Shown: piece by piece, positions 15,953-25,875 of the stretch
How positions within the stretch are numbered: the stretch's first letter is position 1
Layout of the letters: each line of letters opens with the position of its first letter
From: an uncultured Bacteroidales bacterium
GTDB lineage: Bacteria > Bacteroidota > Bacteroidia > Bacteroidales > Paludibacteraceae
Direction of reading: 5' to 3'
Length of the DNA stretch: 36,686 nt
NCBI GenBank assembly: GCA_900317345.1
Contig: ONGK01000040.1
Location: 1 to 36,686, forward strand
Made by a program: the position numbers and the translations under genes
Notes under the pieces: model-generated
Told to the model about the DNA's origin: nothing
The model's input: the letters and a program-made list of their open reading frames with translations, nothing else
Databases searched by the model: none

Positions 15953-18900
15953 ATGAAAAACTATTTTCTTTCATTACGCGCAGCGCTTATGACCATCCTG
16001 CTGGTAGCAGGTGTTTCCGCTTATGCGCAAGTACCCGTTAACGGTACTGTTATTGACGCGGCTAACGGAGAACCGATTATCGGTGCATCTGTTCTCGAAA
16101 TAGCACAAACGGTACGATTACTGATTTTGACGGTAACTTTAGTCTCACGGTGCAACCGGGTGCAAAACTCCAGATCTCCTATATGGGATACAAAACCCAG
16201 GAGCTGGAGGCTACTTCGCATATGTCCGTGAAACTCGGTGAGGACTCCGAGCTTCTGGACGAAGTGGTGGTAGTCGGTTATGGTGTGGTTAAGAAAAACG
16301 ATGCTACCGGTTCCGTAACCGCTATCAAACCCGATGAGATGAACAAGGGTCTTACCACCAACGCTCAGGACCTGCTCTCCGGTAAAATTGCCGGTGTGTC
16401 TGTCACGAGTGATGGCGGTACGCCGGGTGGTGGCTCTACTATCCGTATCCGTGGTGGTTCGTCTCTGAACGCCTCCAATAGCCCGCTTATCGTCATCGAT
16501 GGTCTGGCTATGGATAATAACGGTATTCCGGGTGCAGCGAACCCGCTGTCGATGGTCAACCCGTCTGATATCGAGACCTTCACCGTCCTCAAGGATGCTT
16601 CGGCAACTGCCATCTACGGTAGCCGTGCATCAAACGGTGTCATCATCATCACCACCAAGAAAGGCCACTCAGGCCAGAAACTGAAAGTGACCTACGATGG
16701 TAACGTATCCTTCGGTACGCTGACTAACAAGCTCCAGACCCTTACGGGCGACGAGGCACGTGCGTACGCTATGGCGCTTGGTTACAGCCGCGAAGAGATG
16801 GCTTATCTCGGCACAGCTAATACGAATTGGCAGGACCAAGTATACCGTACAGCAGTCTCCACGGACCACAATGTTTCGTTCATGGGCGGTTTTAAGGATA
16901 AGATAGTGGATATGCCGTATCGTGCATCTATCGGTTATACGCTGAACAACGGTACTATCAAGACCAGCCAGATGCAGCGTGTGACAGCCTCGATTAACCT
17001 CAACCCCTCCTTCCTGGACAAACACCTTACCTTCAACCTCAATGCGAAGGGATTGTATATCTACAACAGCTATGAGCCGGGTGTGGTAGGCGCCACCATT
17101 TACATGGACCCGACGCAGCCTATAATGGTTCCGGAAGAGGGCGTGAAAGGTATATACGGCGATGTGCTGCTTTCCTACGAGGATGCAAAGAATTTCGGTG
17201 GGTATTGGCAACCGACGTCTGATGCTGCATACAGCGATCCGGCGTGGCCGCTCAAGCCGAAGGACATCTGTACGTACAACCCCGTTTCTGCGCTCAATCA
17301 ACAATCGTCAATCGCCAATTCCGGAGCGTTCGTAGGTAACCTCGAGGCGGATTATATGATTCATGGCTTTGAGGATATGCACCTCCACGCCAATTTCGGT
17401 GCTGACTACTCATTCGGTAAGCAGGTGTCAACCAACCTGCCGACAGGCGCATCCAACCACTATTACGGTTGGAATGGCTATGAAAAGAAGCAGAAATACA
17501 ACCTCCAGTTCAACTGCTACGCGCAGTATTATAAGGACTTCACGGAGACACAGCATTTCGATGCCATGGTCGGTTACGAGTGGCAGCACTTCTACAACGA
17601 CTCCTATCGTGAAGGTAGCGGAAGGTATCAGCCTACGTGTACCAAACTGGATGACAAAGGACAGCCTCTGGCCGGCACGCCGTTCAACTACCAGACCGGC
17701 GAATCCAAGACAGAGAGTTACCTTGTTTCTTTCTTCGGCCGTATTAACTACATCGGATGGAACCAATTGATGGTAACGGCTACATTCCGTGCGGATGGTT
17801 CCAGCCGTTTCGCAAAAGAGAACCGCTGGGGTTACTTCCCATCTGTGGCGCTCGGTTGGAAAATCAAAGAGACCTTCATGAAAGATGTCAGCTGGCTGAG
17901 CGACCTCAAACTCCGTCTCGGTTACGGTATCACGGGTCAGCAGGAAGGTATTGGCGATTATCCGTATATGGCTAAATATACGCAGACAATCAACTATGCT
18001 GCCTATTATCCTGTAGGTGGCAACAACTATGCTACTGAAGACAAGGAAGCAAACGTGCTCAATCCGGCAGAGGGTCAGTATGTAATGGACCAGAACGGAA
18101 ATATCCTGTATTTCAGTTATCGTCCGGAAGGATTTAACTATAGCCTGACTTGGGAGAAGACGACCACGTACAATGCCGGTATCGATTTCTCGTTCCTCAA
18201 CAACCGTATCTCCGGTAACGTAGATTACTACTACCGCCGTACAGACGACCTGCTCAACAGTGTTCGCGTGGCTGCCGGTACAAACTTCAGCAACTATATC
18301 ATGTCCAACGTAGGCTCGCTGAGCAACCAGGGTGTTGAGTTTGCGCTCAATGCGGTAATCCTGGACTACGGAAAGAAGTTCAAATGGGATTTCGGATGCA
18401 ATGTGACTTGGAATCAGAACAAGATTATCCGTCTGAATAACGGTGAGGATGAAGCTCCGGTGAAGACCGGTGGTATCAGCTCCGGCGTCGGTAATACGAT
18501 TCAGCAGCACGCAAAGGGTCACACCGCATCTTCGTTCTATGTATATGAGGCGAAACCTGCGTACCGCGATGATGGAACCAAATATTGGTATATAGTGGAC
18601 CGTGACCAGAGCGGTAAGATTGACGAGAACGATAAGTACTACTATCACGCCCCGTCTGCACCTGTATCGCTTGGCTTCCAGATGAAGTTCCAGTTCTATA
18701 ACTTCGACCTGGGTATGTCCTTCCGCTCCAATATCGGCAACTATGTGTATAATGATGTGAAGGCGGCTAACCTCCAGATGGTTACGAGAATTAACTACAA
18801 CAAGAACAACTACGTGCAAGGTGTGCTCCGCAACTGTTTCACTACCTATTATGTTGATAATATGCGTTCGGACGAGCTTTACAGCAATCCTGAAGGCACA

Positions 18901-19149
18901 TCGAAGTTCGCCGAGTGGTATGCTACCGACTACTTCGTGGAGAATGGTTCGTTCCTCCGTTGCGATAATATTACGCTCGGTTATTCGTTCCAGAAGAGCA
19001 AGATTGCCGGTCGTGCGTTCTGTACCGTAAGCAACCCGTTCGTCATCTCCAAATATTCAGGTCTTGATCCGGAGGTGTTCGGCGGTATTGACAACAACCT
19101 CTATCCGCGTTCGATGACCACCGTGCTCGGTATTAACCTTCAGTTCTAA
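15953..19149 (+). pseudogene. susC: SusC-type TonB-dependent outer-membrane transporter, interrupted by a frameshift
   Basis: SusC family proteins are TonB-dependent outer-membrane barrels that import oligosaccharides with a SusD lid. A signal peptide (residues 1-25) and the start of a carboxypeptidase-like regulatory domain are in the first frame. The reading then breaks at about 16103. Adding one G between 16102 and 16104 restores IGTNGTITDFDGNFSLTVQ and a continuous protein of about 1,065 residues. The rest is intact: DEVVVVGYG at about 103-111 (restored numbering), the plug with IRIRGGSS and YGSRASNGVIIITTKKG, and a barrel ending in the aromatic C-terminus INLQF. Without repair, only a 92-residue N-terminal peptide is made in the first frame. 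A true mutation and a base-calling error are both possible. The lipoprotein gene is 12 bases upstream and susD 30 bases downstream. Confidence 0.88.
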
Positions 19150-19179
19150 TTCATTGTGAAACATTTAATACAAACGAAT

Positions 19180-20922
19180 ATGAAAAGATTTTGGAATTAT
19201 GTAGTATTGGCCGTTGTGGCTCTTGGTATGGCTTCGTGCGTACAGGACCTTAATACAACGCCGATTGATAAACACTCTACTACGGGTTTCAATCAAGATG
19301 CATTGTTCACCAAGATATATGCTACGCTGGCTACCACGGGTCAGCAAGGTCCTGCTGGTTCTGCTGATGTGGCGGGCGCGGACGAAGGTGTGTCCGGTTT
19401 CTACCGTGTGATGTGGGAGTTGAACGAATTCCCGACCGATGAAGGTTGGTGGATTTGGGGTGACCCCGGTGTCGGCGAGGCTCGTACTATGGAGTGGAAT
19501 GGCGATAACGCGCTCGTGAAGATGCTGTACGACCGCTTCATCATTGTAATCATGTATTGCAACCACTTCATCTACAATGCAGCCTTGGATGTAAGCGATG
19601 CAAAGGGTCAGCAGCAACTGGCTGAGGTACGCTTTATTCGCGCCCTCAACTATTGGTATATGCTGGATATGTTCAAGTATTCACCGTATCTGGATGAGCA
19701 GAAGAAGCAGGAAATGACGCTGAAGGGTCAGACCTACTATCCTGAGTTTAAGTCGCGTCCGGAATTATACGACTGGTTGCAGCGTGAGTTGCGTGTATTG
19801 GTCGGTGATACAATCGATGCAGCGGGTGAGTATCCTGCGCAGGTGGAGTTGCCGGACAACCGTCTCCAACTTTACCGTATCGACAAGACAGCTGCCTGGC
19901 TGCTGTTAGCTCGTCTGTATCTCAATGCTGAGGTATATACCGGCACACCCCAATGGGAGAAAGCTAAAGACGCAGCGGACCACGCTATTAGCGGACCATA
20001 TTCGCTCTACACCCAAGAAAAGATGTGCCCGGATGGCACTCGTTTCTCTGCATACCAGCAGCTCTTTATGGGCGATAACGATGTGAACGGCGCACAGAAA
20101 GAAGCCGTGCTCCTCATTTATCAGGACGGTAACTACTGCCAGTCCTATTGCGGATCTCCGTTCGTGATAGCATCTAACCGCGATGTCGGTATGACGCCAT
20201 GGGGATGCTCCATGAGTTGGAAATGCTTCCGCTCTTCTCCTGAACTGGTGTACAAGTTTGTGAACCCAAATGCAGCTGAAAGCATGAAATTCAATGAGTA
20301 CGAGATGCCTATTCAAGCCGGCGACGACCGCGCTATCTTCTGCTCCTATGTGGAGGGCAACACGTATAAATGGAAATTGACGGGTGGAGCGTCATCTGAT
20401 TTCTATGCTTGCTGGGCATGCCCGAAATTTACAGCGGTATATTCCACTGCTGATAGTTTGGGACAAGTCAGCGGATCACACTCTGAGTGGGCCGATACCG
20501 ATATCCCGTTCATGCGTATCGCCGAGGCATATTTGACCAAGGCAGAAGCCATGTTCCGCTTGGGCGATGTAAATGGCGCCAAGACGCTGATAGATAACTC
20601 TATCCGCGCTCGTGCAAAAGCTGTGCCGCTGGATAATCTCACAGAGGCAAAACTCTGCGATGAGTGGTGCCGCGAGTTCTGGGGTGAAGGTCGTCGCCGT
20701 ACAGATCTCATACGCTTCAATCGTTTCGCAGGTCCGCAGGCTGATGAGCATAGCTATCAGTGGGAAGGCCGCGCCGGCTCTGCTACCTACAAGTCCATGG
20801 AGGAGAAATGGAACTGGTTCCCGATTCCTTCGGATGACAAGCGTGTTAATCCGAATTTCAAGACTCAGGTGCTTGCTACCTCTGAACTCGAGGGTGGTGA
20901 TGGCTATACATATGTACAATAA
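19180..20922 (+). CDS. susD: SusD/RagB family surface glycan-binding lipoprotein
   Basis: SusD proteins are surface lipoproteins that cap the SusC barrel and bind the incoming glycan. This one has 580 residues. The signal peptide ends in lipobox MASC with Cys20. The family N-terminus (LNTTPIDK), the tetratricopeptide-like helical region (QLAEVRFIRALNYWYMLDMF) and the C-terminal SusD region with MRIAEAYLTKAEAMFRLG and EFWGEGRRRTDLIRFNRF are all present. The ATG at 19180 was preferred to an in-frame GTG at 19156 because it begins directly with a normal signal peptide. It follows susC by 30 bases in the same operon. The ligand cannot be read from sequence; the phrase TDEGWWIWGDPG resembles SusD proteins of starch-type loci from memory, which is weak evidence. 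Confidence 0.93.
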   Translation: MKRFWNYVVLAVVALGMASCVQDLNTTPIDKHSTTGFNQDALFTKIYATLATTGQQGPAGSADVAGADEGVSGFYRVMWELNEFPTDEGWWIWGDPGVGEARTMEWNGDNALVKMLYDRFIIVIMYCNHFIYNAALDVSDAKGQQQLAEVRFIRALNYWYMLDMFKYSPYLDEQKKQEMTLKGQTYYPEFKSRPELYDWLQRELRVLVGDTIDAAGEYPAQVELPDNRLQLYRIDKTAAWLLLARLYLNAEVYTGTPQWEKAKDAADHAISGPYSLYTQEKMCPDGTRFSAYQQLFMGDNDVNGAQKEAVLLIYQDGNYCQSYCGSPFVIASNRDVGMTPWGCSMSWKCFRSSPELVYKFVNPNAAESMKFNEYEMPIQAGDDRAIFCSYVEGNTYKWKLTGGASSDFYACWACPKFTAVYSTADSLGQVSGSHSEWADTDIPFMRIAEAYLTKAEAMFRLGDVNGAKTLIDNSIRARAKAVPLDNLTEAKLCDEWCREFWGEGRRRTDLIRFNRFAGPQADEHSYQWEGRAGSATYKSMEEKWNWFPIPSDDKRVNPNFKTQVLATSELEGGDGYTYVQ

Positions 20923-21003
20923 GAAAACATCATTATTTGATGCAATTAATATTATTACTAACAAACCAAATTAACATTATTAACAATTAAAATCTTTTAA
21001 ATT

Positions 21004-22356
21004 ATGAAGAAGATTTATGCATTTTGTGCTGCTGCTCTGATGAGCGCAAGCATGTTTGCTGCAGTTCCAACGGAAGCTGACCTCGCTAAAACTTATGACC
21101 TTCAGAACAATGTAGTACTTTGTGTACAATTCATTGACGAGGCTACCGTTTGTCGTGACATTCGTTTCGTTGGCTCTTCAAACAACTGGGGTAAAGGCGA
21201 AGGCAGCTCTGAAGCTTTTGCTAACTGCGAGAAATTCGTATTGCTTCCTGGTTTTGAGGAAGATGGTTGGTATGCAGCTGAGTTGGAGTATTCGGATGGC
21301 TTCTATGGCAAACCGATGCAAGAAACAGAAGATGGCGCTTGGTCTTGGGACTGGCAGCCTGGTAAACCTGACGCTTGGGTACATGTAGGTGGTAACGAGG
21401 CTACTCTTAATGAGGAAAACGGCACTGAGACTTCTGCTGGTTACGGTTCCGCAGGTGCTTACATTTATCAGATTAAGTACTGGAAGAACCACAAGAATCC
21501 GTGTGTCCCGGCAATTCCTCACCACTACTCCATCACTCTCTATGCTCCGGACGCTTGCGCAGAAATGAAGCCCGCTATTGCTGGTGATGATATGGGATGG
21601 TCTTCAAATGAAATGAGCGAAGAGTTGGATGAAGATTTCAACACAGTTTATGTTTACAGTTTCGTAGGTCAGGAAGGTCATAGCTTCAAATTTAAAGAGC
21701 TTACGGATACCGATTGGTCGAATGAGATGCAGTATAAAGATACTGCTAACGATGAGTGGGTAAACGGCCCAAATCATGTACTTACTGCAGATTCAATTAT
21801 CGTTCTCGATTATAGCGACAATGCATTGTATCGTTTTGCTCAGTGTAAAGATGAGCCGCTTGAGACAGTTGCTGTCTTTGCTCTCCTTCCGGCAGGTGCT
21901 CCTGCATCTGGTGTAGAAATCATTGGTACCTTTAATGCATGGGCTGATCCGGAAAAGGGTGGAGAACCTGTTGTTATGGAAATCAATGCTGAGGGAGCTT
22001 ATGTTGCTACCGTTCAAGCTACTAGCAGCGATCAGTTCAAATTCCGTGAGGCTGGTACCTGGGATAACGAAATTCTTCAATTCGTTCCGGCAAATGAAGA
22101 AGGCCAAGAAGGTAAATGGGATGGATTGAAAAATATCGCGTTCGGAAAAGTATGGAAAGATGGCGAAGGCGATTTGCTTGGTAAGAAGGTAGTTGATATC
22201 GACTTTACCAATCCTGCAGAGTATTGCTGGAAAGTTGCTGAAGGTATTGAGAATATCGTTCTGACCGAGAAGGCACAGAAAGTTGTTGTTGATGGTGTTC
22301 TCTACATCGTTCGTGACAATAAGATGTTCAACGTACAGGGTGCACAAGTTCGTTAA
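21004..22356 (+). CDS. Secreted glycan-binding-like protein, last gene of the SusCD operon
   Basis: This 450-residue secreted protein has a signal peptide (MKKIYAFC start, cleavage near residue 19) but no lipobox. It is acidic and aromatic. The region around VEIIGTFNAWADPEKGG, with a later FKFREAGTWDNE, resembles the beta-sandwich of CBM48/SusE-like starch-binding modules. An earlier section with FVGSSNNWGKGEG looks like a second copy of the same kind of fold. The last 27 residues (AQKVVVDG to GAQVR) resemble the tail of the protein encoded at 11861-13018. It begins 81 bases after susD and is followed by a strong terminator, so it closes the operon. A role as a SusE/SusF-like accessory binding protein is inferred from position and modules. 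Absence of a lipidation cysteine means attachment to the surface must use another route. Confidence 0.78.
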   Translation: MKKIYAFCAAALMSASMFAAVPTEADLAKTYDLQNNVVLCVQFIDEATVCRDIRFVGSSNNWGKGEGSSEAFANCEKFVLLPGFEEDGWYAAELEYSDGFYGKPMQETEDGAWSWDWQPGKPDAWVHVGGNEATLNEENGTETSAGYGSAGAYIYQIKYWKNHKNPCVPAIPHHYSITLYAPDACAEMKPAIAGDDMGWSSNEMSEELDEDFNTVYVYSFVGQEGHSFKFKELTDTDWSNEMQYKDTANDEWVNGPNHVLTADSIIVLDYSDNALYRFAQCKDEPLETVAVFALLPAGAPASGVEIIGTFNAWADPEKGGEPVVMEINAEGAYVATVQATSSDQFKFREAGTWDNEILQFVPANEEGQEGKWDGLKNIAFGKVWKDGEGDLLGKKVVDIDFTNPAEYCWKVAEGIENIVLTEKAQKVVVDGVLYIVRDNKMFNVQGAQVR

Positions 22357-22380
22357 GAACCCCGTCCTGTAGGACAAAAG

Positions 22381-22413
22381 AATAGCCCGGGCAAATGCTC
22401 GGGCTATTTTTAT
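22381..22413 (+). terminator. Strong hairpin terminator between convergent operons
   Basis: AATAGCCCG (22381-22389) pairs with CGGGCTATT (22400-22408), with extra GGC/GCT pairing inside and a T-run on the plus strand. The minus strand also ends in a T-rich run, so it may stop both the SusCD operon and the galactose operon. Confidence 0.85.
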
Positions 22414-22430
22414 TGTACTTATTGAAGTAA

Positions 22431-24778
22431 TTATTTCTGCATCTGGAATTGTCCTTTAGAACCTTTCTTTACGATGAAGGTGCATTGGCCGGCGAAGGCG
22501 TGCATCTTCGGTTCTACGAAACTATCCAGACAAGCTGCATCGCCGTTAGCGGCCGCAACAAAACCGTCGCCTTTGTAGGTAATTAAGTTATTGGCAAAGG
22601 GGCAGAGGTTGCCTTTCTTGTCCACTACGCGGATGGTCATGTAGCAAAGCTCCTCCGGTTTCTCGCTTTCGTTTGCACAGATGACTTCCAGATGGTGCGG
22701 TTTGCCGGCAGTACAGATACTTTCGCGTGCTGCTTCTTTGCCGTCTGCGTCATATGCTACCACTTCGATTTTGCCTTTCTTATAGGGCACATCAAACCAC
22801 ATCAATCTATAACGCGGTAATAACTCCGGTCGCGGCTGTGAACCCCATTCGGGCACATTGAAGGTGCCTACCTGCGGCATCGGACTTACGCCTTTGATGG
22901 TTTCGCCTTTGGCTAGACGCTCTGTTTCTGCGGGTGTCGCGAAACGCAGTTTGCCGTAACTCTTACCGTTGACGAAGAGTTCCGCCTCTGGGTATGACGT
23001 GTAGCAGAAGACAGGCACTTTCTCGCCCCTCTTCCAGTTCCAGTGCGGCAGTATATGGAGTGTGGCTTCGTTTTTGTTCCACTGGCTGCGATAGAGCCAG
23101 AAGCGGTCTTTGGGCAGCGAAGCGAGGTCAATGATACCGAAATAGGAACTATGGCTGGGCCATGCGTCTGTGTCGTATGGCGAAGGCTCGCCTAAGTAGT
23201 CGAAGCCTGTCCATACAAACTGGCCGAGCGTCCAGTTATAATCGTCCTGCAGCTGGAAATCCTGCTCGGGCAGTCCCGACCATGCACAGTATTCGAGGTC
23301 GTATCCGCTACTTTGGTTATCATCGTAGTGGGCGTCCGGCTGGATGATAGCAGGAATCTTATATACGCCTCGGCTGGAGACCGTTGAAGCCGTTTCGCTA
23401 CCAAGAATCATCTTCTGCGGCAGGTTCTCATAGCCTTCAATATAGCGGCCCGTGCGATAGTTGAATCCCGGCAATTCGACCGCTGCTCCAAAGCCGTTGT
23501 GTATCACATGCATCGCTTGGTCCATTCCGTTTGTCACAGGGCGCGTCGGGTCGAGTTGATGGAAGAGGTCCTGTAGCTCGGTGACGATGCCGATACCGTC
23601 ATCTAACACTTGGTTCCACACCTCATTGCCGCTGGACCAGAGCATCACACAGGCGTTGTTGCGATAGTGCTTCACCATATTGGTGACGTCCCATTTCCAC
23701 CAGTCGTTGAACTCCACGCTGTAGTCATTCTCCGTTTTGCCGTGGTTCCATACATCGAAAGGCTCAATCATCATCATCATTCCCATCTCATCGCACAGCT
23801 CTACCAGTTCCGGCGCGGGCATGTTGTGGCTTGTGCGGATAGCATCGCATCCCATGTCTTTGAGCATCGCGATTTGGTGACGAAGCGCGTCTTTATGAAT
23901 AGCCGCTCCAAGCGGTCCGAGGTCGTGGTGGTTGCACACACCTTTGAACTTACGCGTCTCACCGTTGAGTTGGAAGCCGTTTCCCGGCGTGTAGGAGATA
24001 GAGCGAATGCCGAATCGTGTCTTCACTTCGTCGAGGAGGGTATAGGCGTTGGCATTGGCATTAGTCGGCTTATAAACTCTCGTGCGGGCGGTGTATAAAT
24101 GCGGTGTCTCCGGGCTCCAGAGTTTGGGTTCCTTCACTTCCGCTACGCCTTGCTGACCGAAGATGGTAGCTACCACGTCATTCCCGAAGAGAATATCCGT
24201 CCGTACAAACACTCCCAGTTGTTCGGCTGTCGCTTCGTCCACTCCGTTCTGCAGGTCGATATCGGGTCGCTTTCTACCAAATGGACGTTGCGATACAAGC
24301 CGGCTCCCGGATACCAACGGCTCTGCTGGGGTTTGTTCTCCAAAAAGACATCGATATCCACGCTGTCGCCTATGATGAGTTGGGGTAGGATGTAGCAATC
24401 AAAGGTGTTGTAACCATAGGGCCAATAAACCATCTCTTCGCCGTTCACATAGACATCGGCGTGACTCATTGCTCCATCGAAGACAAGCGTGTAGAAGCGG
24501 TCTTTCTTCACCGCCACGCGTGTCTTGTAGTGCCCTTTCCCCATCCAGGGCAGACCACCGCTACGGCCTGTTTTCCAGGTCGCTTCATTCTCTCCGTTCT
24601 GCACGACGATGACTTTCTGCAAGTCGTTTGCGCGGTCGAAAGGTCCGCTAATGGCCCAGTCGTGCGGCACTTGCACGGTGTACCACGTGGTATCTACACT
24701 CGGCATCTGTTCCGAAGGTTCTTGCCGGAACTGCCATGTCGTCAGCAAGGTGCTGATGGCTAATAGGATTGTAAACAT
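22431..24778 (-). pseudogene. GH2 beta-galactosidase-like enzyme, interrupted by a frameshift
   Basis: Glycoside hydrolase family 2 enzymes of this type remove terminal beta-galactosyl or related residues. The first frame (24778 down to a stop at 24170) encodes a short signal-like N-terminus and the sugar-binding jelly-roll domain, through RWYPGAGLYRNVHLVESDP. The second frame carries the rest from roughly 24280 onward: part of the immunoglobulin-like domain, EVKEPKLWSPETPHLYT, the TIM barrel and the C-terminal domains down to 22431. Both catalytic glutamates are in place: acid/base Glu in SSGNEVW (codon 23622-23624) and nucleophile Glu in ILGSETAS (codon 23394-23396). The break lies between about 24280 and 24180, and the joined domain seems shorter than usual, so a small deletion is possible. 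It is the last gene after galK and galM. Enzyme specificity is inferred from those neighbours. Confidence 0.85.
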
Positions 24779-24800
24779 ATTCTAATACGTAGGTTATACT

Positions 24801-24817
24801 GACGTTACGGTAACGTC
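24801..24817. promoter_or_regulatory. Perfect inverted repeat upstream of the GH2 gene, possible operator
   Basis: GACGTTAC and GTAACGTC flank a single central base, 23 bases ahead of the GH2 start codon and downstream of galM. No TAnnTTTG promoter is visible beside it, so it might be an operator or a small RNA hairpin between two genes of one transcript. Confidence 0.45.
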
Positions 24818-24820
24818 ACG

Positions 24821-24859
24821 CTTATGTTATGCTTATGTTATGCTTATCTTATGCTTATG
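24821..24859. repeat. 11-bp tandem repeat between galM and the GH2 gene, about 3.5 copies
   Basis: Units CTTATGTTATG, CTTATGTTATG and CTTATCTTATG, then a partial CTTATG. It lies directly beside the inverted repeat at 24801-24817 in the roughly 100-base gap. Confidence 0.85.
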
Positions 24860-24879
24860 AAAGCTTTTTCTATCGCTAT

Positions 24880-25875
24880 TCATAGGAAACGATACTCTGT
24901 TAGTTCATCGAGTTTCTCGTTTGGACGGAGAATGATGTTCGGGAAGTTAGCATGATTGATGCTATCCGGCCAGTTCTGCGCTTCGAGGCACACGGCGTGC
25001 TGGATATCATACACTTGTCCGCTCTTTCCTTCGTTCTGCTCGACCCAGTTGCCGGTATAGACTTGGAGTCCTTTCATGGTTGTCCAGCACTCCATGGTCC
25101 GTCCGTCGGCGGAGACGGTAGCGGCATGGCGCAACTCTTTGGGTGCATCGCCGTCGCAGAGACACCAGTTGTTGTCAATACCTCTGCCGGGTGCGAAGAA
25201 CGGGTCGTCAATACGGTCGCCGATACGCACAGGCTGGCGGAAATCCATAGGCGTTCCTTCCACCGGTGCTATCTTGCCTGTCGGACAAGCGGTCTCATCG
25301 AAAGGCGTATATCGGTCTGCAAACACTTGCAGGATATGGTCGTGTATTTTGCCGCTTCCTTCGCCTGCGAGGTTGAAATAGGCATGGTTGGTCATGGCAA
25401 CGAGTGTCGGCGCATCGGTCTTCGCTTCGTAGTGGATGCGGAGTGTGTTGTCTTTGGTGGCCGTGTATGTCACCCATACGTCCAGGTTGCCGGGATAGCC
25501 TTCCTCTCCATCTTTGGCGCGATAGTGCAGTTTGATTTCAAACAGGCTCTGCTCCACCACTTCCCAGATTTTGGCGTTGAAGCCCTCGATGCCGCCGTGC
25601 AGGCTGTTTGTGCCGTTGTTAATCGGCAGTTGGTAAGCCTTGCCGTCCAGCGTGAACTGCCCGTTTTTGATACGGTTGGCCACGCGTCCGCATATAGCGT
25701 TGAAATAGGTCTCTTTGGTTCGCCATTCCTCCGCAGAGCGGAAGCCAAGGACGATATCCTTGACTTCGCCTTTGCGGTTGGCTACCAGCAGTTTGGTTAT
25801 CTTGGCGCCGAGGTTGGAAATCTCCACCCTCAGTCCGCCGGAACTTTTGATTGTATAGAATTGAATTGGTTTCAT
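24880..25875 (-). CDS. galM: Aldose 1-epimerase (galactose mutarotase)
   Basis: This cytosolic or periplasmic enzyme interconverts alpha and beta anomers of galactose and related sugars, feeding galactokinase. It has 331 residues. The family motifs are all readable: the NGTNSLHGG loop (about 90-98), TNHAYFNLAG with the catalytic-type His (about 162-171), the FADRYTPFDETACPTGKI region, and GIDNNWCL near residue 220. I see no signal peptide, so a cytosolic location is likeliest. It starts within an ATGA overlap with the galK stop, which implies coupled translation, and is followed after about 100 bases by the GH2 gene. The whole set fits the Leloir entry steps: hydrolysis of a galactoside, mutarotation, phosphorylation. 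galT and galE are not in the window. Confidence 0.94.
   Translation of the reverse strand: MKPIQFYTIKSSGGLRVEISNLGAKITKLLVANRKGEVKDIVLGFRSAEEWRTKETYFNAICGRVANRIKNGQFTLDGKAYQLPINNGTNSLHGGIEGFNAKIWEVVEQSLFEIKLHYRAKDGEEGYPGNLDVWVTYTATKDNTLRIHYEAKTDAPTLVAMTNHAYFNLAGEGSGKIHDHILQVFADRYTPFDETACPTGKIAPVEGTPMDFRQPVRIGDRIDDPFFAPGRGIDNNWCLCDGDAPKELRHAATVSADGRTMECWTTMKGLQVYTGNWVEQNEGKSGQVYDIQHAVCLEAQNWPDSINHANFPNIILRPNEKLDELTEYRFL

Noticed and set aside
17428-18819. A 463-codon minus-strand frame inside susC
   Set aside because: It is antisense to the SusC barrel, which has clear family motifs. The antisense product looks like random valine- and isoleucine-rich sequence.
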